Source of the DNA: Schaalia odontolytica
GTDB lineage: Bacteria > Actinomycetota > Actinomycetes > Actinomycetales > Actinomycetaceae
Direction of reading: 5' to 3'
Assembly (NCBI RefSeq): GCF_009730335.1
Contig: NZ_CP046315.1
Span: 62,001-126,000, forward strand
Length of the DNA: 64,000 nt
The translations under genes were made by a program, and so were the position numbers. Under the pieces are notes generated by a model that did no database searches, had not been told where the DNA came from, and saw nothing but the letters and a program-made list of their open reading frames with translations. The first letter of the stretch is position 1. Each line of letters opens with the position of its first letter. Of this stretch, positions 59,765 to 64,000 are shown piece after piece.

Positions 59765-61108
59765 TTACTGCGCGCCGCCGTCCCAACCGGGCCTCAGGGC
59801 GAAGGACTGGATGTCCAGCGTCCGCGTCAACACGCCTTCCTTGAGGTAATAAGCCAGGTCACGGGTCGTGAAGATGTCACGCCACTCGCCACCTTCCCAG
59901 GGCCTGTACGAGAGGGTGACGACACGGTCCACTCCGCGGTCCTTGAGCATGTAGACACCGGTCTCGGTCACCTGGAAAACCGACAGGTACTCGCTCCACG
60001 GCACGTCGAGGGAGAACAGATGCCGGCCCTGGCCGCTCGTGAGGTCGACGGCAAAAGCGTCCCCGCCAGAGGAGACGAACCTGTATTCGCTGCCCACGCG
60101 AATCGCCTCGTACTCGGAAACGCCCTGCTCATCATTCAACTCAAGGGGGTTGCCGGCCTCGTCGAGGACGGGAATGATCGAGCGCTCACCCGTTGACAGG
60201 TCCCACCGCTCAAGAACCATCGTTCGCTGCCGCTCGCTCGTCGAACCATGGCTTGAGGCAGCGGCCTCGTCCGACAGCTCGGTCGGCATCGTGATGACAT
60301 CCCCTTCGCAGGCAAACATGTGCTGTCGCGACCCCAAGCCGTCGATCATCGGCGCTACCGCGAGGACTGGAGACTCCTCGCCATCGTGGTCATTGAGCTG
60401 AACAACAGCCGCGAGGGTGGTCGGCGGCTTCTCGTCGCCCGATCGAGCAGCATACGCTGCGAACGCGGCGGCACTGATGCCGGGAGACTGCTTCGTGCCG
60501 GTGATCGCCAGGATCCGCGACCCACACTGCCCGACAGCGCCTCCTGTCTTTTCGTTCCTGACTCTCGTCACACGTCCATCAACGTGGACAGTGCCAACCA
60601 CAAACCCAAACCCTTCATCACTCACAACCGCGAGCGCGCCATCGGGGAGCGCGTAGCGTTGACGTTCGTCGCTGCTACGGTAGCGTCGTTCGAATCCTTG
60701 CGTCCCCGCCTCCGTCGTGAGGAAGTCATGAGAAGGCGACCCGTAGAAAACGCCCCGCTCATTCCACAGCACATCGCCGTGAAGCACATTGTTCACGGCA
60801 GCAACCTGTCCGCGCCCGTCGGCGTCGAGAAGCACGATCCAGCCGTCATAGTCGTTATACCGAAAATCCTCGGCCACCGTGGACCATCCGGACCCCAGAC
60901 GCACGGCAACGACCGCGTCATTCGTCGCGTGAAAACTGGCCGGTTTTCTGGTCAATCCCCCATGGAATACGCAGCTCCACGCCAGCGCGGCAACCGATAG
61001 CACGACGACGAGGAGAGCCCATCGGCGGATACGCTTCGGCTTCTTCGGGTGGCCATGCTCCTGCTCGTCGGCACCCGTCTCGTGCTTCTCACCGTTGTGT
61101 GTACTCAT
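59765..61108 (-). CDS. Membrane-anchored secreted protein, tandem paralogue A
   Basis: A 447-residue protein. After a charged start (MSTHNGEKHETGADEQEHGHPKKPKRIRR) one hydrophobic helix (WALLVVVLSVAALAWSCV) exports or anchors it; A-W-S-C could be lipidated. The outer part (about 390 residues) is beta-rich, with blocks VLERWDLSTGERSIIPV, YRFVSSGGDAFAVDLTSGQGRHLF and a C-terminus SFALRPGWDGGAQ. The block pattern suggests a beta-propeller or repeated-blade structure. Two further copies follow upstream. Start ATG 61108 with GGAG upstream. Function unknown. Confidence 0.75.
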   Translation of the reverse strand: MSTHNGEKHETGADEQEHGHPKKPKRIRRWALLVVVLSVAALAWSCVFHGGLTRKPASFHATNDAVVAVRLGSGWSTVAEDFRYNDYDGWIVLLDADGRGQVAAVNNVLHGDVLWNERGVFYGSPSHDFLTTEAGTQGFERRYRSSDERQRYALPDGALAVVSDEGFGFVVGTVHVDGRVTRVRNEKTGGAVGQCGSRILAITGTKQSPGISAAAFAAYAARSGDEKPPTTLAAVVQLNDHDGEESPVLAVAPMIDGLGSRQHMFACEGDVITMPTELSDEAAASSHGSTSERQRTMVLERWDLSTGERSIIPVLDEAGNPLELNDEQGVSEYEAIRVGSEYRFVSSGGDAFAVDLTSGQGRHLFSLDVPWSEYLSVFQVTETGVYMLKDRGVDRVVTLSYRPWEGGEWRDIFTTRDLAYYLKEGVLTRTLDIQSFALRPGWDGGAQ

Positions 61109-61263
61109 GGTCATCTCCGTCCTCGTCTGTGCGGCGAAGGGCGCGGCCACACCCACCCCCAGAGTCTAGGACACGAGGAGTGGGCTGCCCCGGCCTCGTC
61201 CCATCGTCGTAGCAGCCGAAGCCTTATCCCAACCGGGCACGAGGCTCGGACAACCGAACAACC

Positions 61264-62619
61264 TTACTGGGCACCGCCGTCCCACCCGGGGCGCAGAGAG
61301 AATGACTGAATCCTTCGCCAGTGGCCCGACGGCAGAATATCGCCCTCCAACCAGACGTAGTCTGCCAGCTTGTCCATTGTGATGACGTCCCGGTATGCTC
61401 CCCCATCCCACGGCCGGTAAGAGAGGGTGACATTGTGATCCTCCCGGCGACCCTCGAGCGCGTAGACGCCCGTCTCACTCACCTGGTACACCATTCGCTG
61501 GTTGATTCGCGTACCGTCATAACTAAACAGGAAGCGACCTCGACCGCTCCTCAGGTCCACTGCAAACGCATCCCCGCCTTCACTGATGAACCGGTACTCA
61601 TCACCGACCTGGATCCCCCGGTAGCCGAAAATGCTGTGCTCTCTATCTATTTCGATAGGATTCCCCTGCTCGTCGATCACAGGAATGATCGTGCGCTGCC
61701 CCGTCGACAGATCCCAGCGCTCGAGAACCATCGTTCCCGTCTCTCCACCATCTGCCATCACACGAACGTCTCGAGAGTCGCCCGTTTGGACGCTCGGCAT
61801 CGTGATCACGTCCCCCTCACAGGCGAACTCTCTCTGTCCCGACACCAAGCCGTCGATCATTGGCGCGACGCCAACGAGGCGGGGAGTATCACCATCGCGA
61901 TCATTCAACTGAACAACAACAGACAGCTCCTCCGGCTGCGCACCATCATTGCCCGACTGCGCGGCGTAGGCTTCAAGGGCCTCTTGCTTCCTGCGCCAGA
62001 GCTGCTTCGTATCAACGATCGACAGGATCCTATCCCCGCACTGTCCCATGTCCCCGCGCGTTCCGGGCGTTGACACGCTCGTCACGCTTCCATCAAGTTC
62101 GATCGTATCGACCCGGTAACCCAAGTCCATCTCGTACGAAACCACGATGAATCGACCATCCGACAACTCATAACGCTGGACGTTCGAGGCCCGCCAGCCC
62201 TTAGTTTCTTGACTACTCGTTCCGTTTTCTGTCGTCTGGTACTCCCATTGCTCGGCACCGAAGGAAATACCGCGATCAGACCACAGGATCCTACCTTCCC
62301 ACTGGTTGCCGATACGCACGATATCCTGCTCCCCGTGCACGTCAACAAGTGCGACCAAGTTGTCCTGAATTGGGGCTTCAAGGCCCGACTGCGATTGTGC
62401 TTCACCCAGCTGCACAGCAATGACGGCATCCCCAATGGCCAGTTTGCTGGTCGGCGTCACTGGCAGGGGAGCCTTCGGAGCGCAACTCCACGCGAGCAGC
62501 GCAATCGGAAGAGCGAGCGTCAGGAACGCCCATCGCCGGGAACGCTTCGGTTTCTTCGAGCTGCCTTGCTCCTGTTCGTCGGCACCCGTCTCGCGCTTCT
62601 CACCGTTGTGTGTACTCAT
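61264..62619 (-). CDS. Membrane-anchored secreted protein, tandem paralogue B
   Basis: A 451-residue protein with the same plan as its neighbours. N-terminus MSTHNGEKRETGADEQEQGSSKK is nearly identical to paralogue A, then helix WAFLTLALPIALLAWSC. Shared blocks: MVLERWDLSTGQRTIIPV, YRFISEGGDAFAVDLRSGRGRFLF, VTLSYRPWDGGAYRDVI, and the same C-terminus LRPGWDGGAQ. Middle parts have diverged strongly. The 5' flank (GTCGTCTCCGTCCTCGTCTG) almost equals that of A, which shows duplication of a whole gene plus leader. An exact 14-mer (61187-61200) lies in the gap to A. Confidence 0.75.
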   Translation of the reverse strand: MSTHNGEKRETGADEQEQGSSKKPKRSRRWAFLTLALPIALLAWSCAPKAPLPVTPTSKLAIGDAVIAVQLGEAQSQSGLEAPIQDNLVALVDVHGEQDIVRIGNQWEGRILWSDRGISFGAEQWEYQTTENGTSSQETKGWRASNVQRYELSDGRFIVVSYEMDLGYRVDTIELDGSVTSVSTPGTRGDMGQCGDRILSIVDTKQLWRRKQEALEAYAAQSGNDGAQPEELSVVVQLNDRDGDTPRLVGVAPMIDGLVSGQREFACEGDVITMPSVQTGDSRDVRVMADGGETGTMVLERWDLSTGQRTIIPVIDEQGNPIEIDREHSIFGYRGIQVGDEYRFISEGGDAFAVDLRSGRGRFLFSYDGTRINQRMVYQVSETGVYALEGRREDHNVTLSYRPWDGGAYRDVITMDKLADYVWLEGDILPSGHWRRIQSFSLRPGWDGGAQ

Positions 62620-62646
62620 GGTCGTCTCCGTCCTCGTCTGCATGCG

Positions 62647-63996
62647 CTACTGCGCGCCGCCATCCCAGCCGGGGCGTAGGGCGAAGGACTCGATGGCGCG
62701 CTGACCACCCGAGAACAGCTTGCGCACCCTCAGGTAGCCCTCCAGGCTGCCCGTCGAAAGAACCACGCGAGAATCGTCACCGTCCCACGGATGATAGGAA
62801 AGAGTGACTGCGTGCTCGCGGGAGCTATCCGTCAAGAAATAAACGCCGCTCTCGGTCACCTGGAACACCATGTCCCCTTGTCCGACCTGCTCGGGGATGG
62901 AAAACAAGTGACGGCCCTGTCCGCTCGTCAGATTGATTGAGAAGGCATGACCATGGCGACTGATAAGCCTGTATTCGTCGCCCACTAGGATCGCCTTGTC
63001 ACCATAGATATCCAAATCCTCATTGAGGTGGATAGCGTTTCCTGCCTCATCGAGCACGGGGCTCACCGAGCGCTGCCCCGTCGACAGATCCCAGCGCTGG
63101 AGAACGAGGGTCCCTCTCGCCGCAACGACGCTGCTCCCTCTCGCGCCGATGGGATCATCCACTTGGATGCTCGGTGCTGTCAGCAAATTCCCTTCGCAGG
63201 CGTACAAGTGCTGCACTGACCTCAAGCCCGGAATCATCGGCGCTGCCGCGAGGATCCGCGGGGTAGCTCCGGCAGGATCATCCAACTGCACGACAACCGA
63301 GAAATCTTCCGGTTCACTTCCCTCGCCACCCGACTGAGCGGCATAGACCTCGAACGCCGCGGACTTCATGCTCTGGGACACCTCCGTATTCATAATCGCT
63401 AAAACCCGCGACCCACACAGCCCAAAGCCGCCCGACTTGTCGTCGGTCTCCACGCTCGTCATCGTTCCATCACGCTCGATGATGTCCGCACGAATACCAG
63501 AGCCTCTCGCAGCACTGATGACTTCGATTCGCCCATCGGGGAGCGCAAAACGGAAATATTCAACGGAACGATCACCCACGCGGGGGATCCGCTGCGTCCC
63601 CTCCTGCGTCGTCAAAAAATCCTCCGCCTGGACGCCGTACGACACCCCGAGCTCAGTCCATGCGATATCACCACGCTCCCCGCGTTCGACATGCCCGGCT
63701 TGCCCCCGCCCTTGGAAGTCGAGGAGCACAATCCAGTTGTCACCCGTTCCACCCGGCAGGGCCGCAGACGCCTCTGCACCACCCAGCCGCAGGGCGATGA
63801 CCGCCTCACCCGTCGTCAGCTTGTCGATAGGTTTTTCGTCGAGAGATGCAAGGGAAAGACAGCCCGACAGCAGCATGACGATCGACAGTGCTGCCGCACC
63901 GACGCCGGACCGGCGCACGCCCTTGCGGCTGAGCGATCCCTTGCGGTTCCTCGCGCGGGTGCCATTATTGAGCGGCTCGTCAGTATGCGGCTCCAT
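62647..63996 (-). CDS. Secreted lipoprotein, tandem paralogue C
   Basis: A 449-residue protein. The N-terminus differs from A and B (MEPHTDEPLNNGTRARNRK), and the signal peptide ends in a clear lipobox, MLLSGC (Cys about residue 46). The outer domain shares LVLQRWDLSTGQRSVSPV, YRLISRHGHAFSINLTSGQGRHLF, VTLSYHPWDGDDSRVV and the C-terminus FALRPGWDGGAQ with A and B. The start lies 4 nt from the window edge; upstream sequence is unseen, so an even longer N-terminus is possible. Confidence 0.75.
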   Translation of the reverse strand: MEPHTDEPLNNGTRARNRKGSLSRKGVRRSGVGAAALSIVMLLSGCLSLASLDEKPIDKLTTGEAVIALRLGGAEASAALPGGTGDNWIVLLDFQGRGQAGHVERGERGDIAWTELGVSYGVQAEDFLTTQEGTQRIPRVGDRSVEYFRFALPDGRIEVISAARGSGIRADIIERDGTMTSVETDDKSGGFGLCGSRVLAIMNTEVSQSMKSAAFEVYAAQSGGEGSEPEDFSVVVQLDDPAGATPRILAAAPMIPGLRSVQHLYACEGNLLTAPSIQVDDPIGARGSSVVAARGTLVLQRWDLSTGQRSVSPVLDEAGNAIHLNEDLDIYGDKAILVGDEYRLISRHGHAFSINLTSGQGRHLFSIPEQVGQGDMVFQVTESGVYFLTDSSREHAVTLSYHPWDGDDSRVVLSTGSLEGYLRVRKLFSGGQRAIESFALRPGWDGGAQ

Positions 63997-64000
63997 CGTC

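Overview
This is high-GC actinobacterial DNA. Gene content points to the family Actinomycetaceae, most likely an oral Schaalia or Actinomyces species: a class C sortase/LPXTG pilus locus, a class Ib nrdHIE cluster, several DesK/DesR- and Opp-type systems, and many genes with a -10 box directly before the start codon. The genus is an inference; no rRNA lies in the window.

Layout. 1-198: start of a voltage-gated-type ion channel (minus, cut by the window edge). 466-3968: MarR regulator plus an osmoprotectant (OpuC/OsmF-type) ABC transporter. 4228-9922: complete oligopeptide ABC transporter with a fused double ATPase. 10726-14170: ABC-2 exporter with its DesK/DesR-like two-component system. 14211-14802: RHH antitoxin/Doc toxin module. 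14789-18918 (minus): VanZ-like protein, secreted HNH nuclease, amino-acid permease, TRIC-like channel. 18999-33955: mostly housekeeping genes (PfkB kinase, an alpha/beta hydrolase lacking its nucleophile serine, VIT/CCC1 protein, ADP-ribosylglycohydrolase, HrpA helicase, SprT protein, phosphoribosyltransferase, small-molecule kinase, CcdA-thioredoxin fusion, low-MW phosphatase, MTA/SAH nucleosidase). 34059-39484 (minus): sortase-assembled pilus operon, major pilin -> class C sortase -> large tip/ancillary pilin. 40142-41863: L-serine dehydratase. 42244-45575 (minus): MacB/FtsX-type ABC system. 46781-48523: ABC-class ATPase of the COG3044 type. 48646-51065: tandem array of four related membrane proteins with Tyr/Gln/Pro-rich tails. 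51246-54270 (minus): nrdHIE without nrdF. 55676-59689: patatin phospholipase, GtrA-like protein, S9 peptidase. 59765-63996 (minus): three tandem paralogous secreted or membrane-anchored proteins.

The most unusual content is not in genes. (1) A composite intergenic element occurs in three long copies (about 20063-20790, 46082-46780, 55023-55665) and as partial copies (9990-10060, 41895-42175). It holds an array of inverted and direct sites (CGCCC/GGGCG, then TGAAACC-N5-CACC) at rigid 42- and 63-bp spacing, followed by a ~105-bp hairpin whose arms show compensatory change, and a 3'-end module placed in the same orientation downstream of unrelated genes. (2) A dispersed 14-mer, GACGAGGCCGGGGC, occurs at least 11 times exactly and at least 5 times with one mismatch. 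It sits in intergenic DNA, once as an inverted pair forming a terminator-like hairpin, and in protein linkers, always reading DEAGA or APASS. This is how DNA-uptake sequences behave. (3) The nrdHIE upstream region carries a cluster of CTAGGGG (NrdR-like) and DnaA-like boxes.
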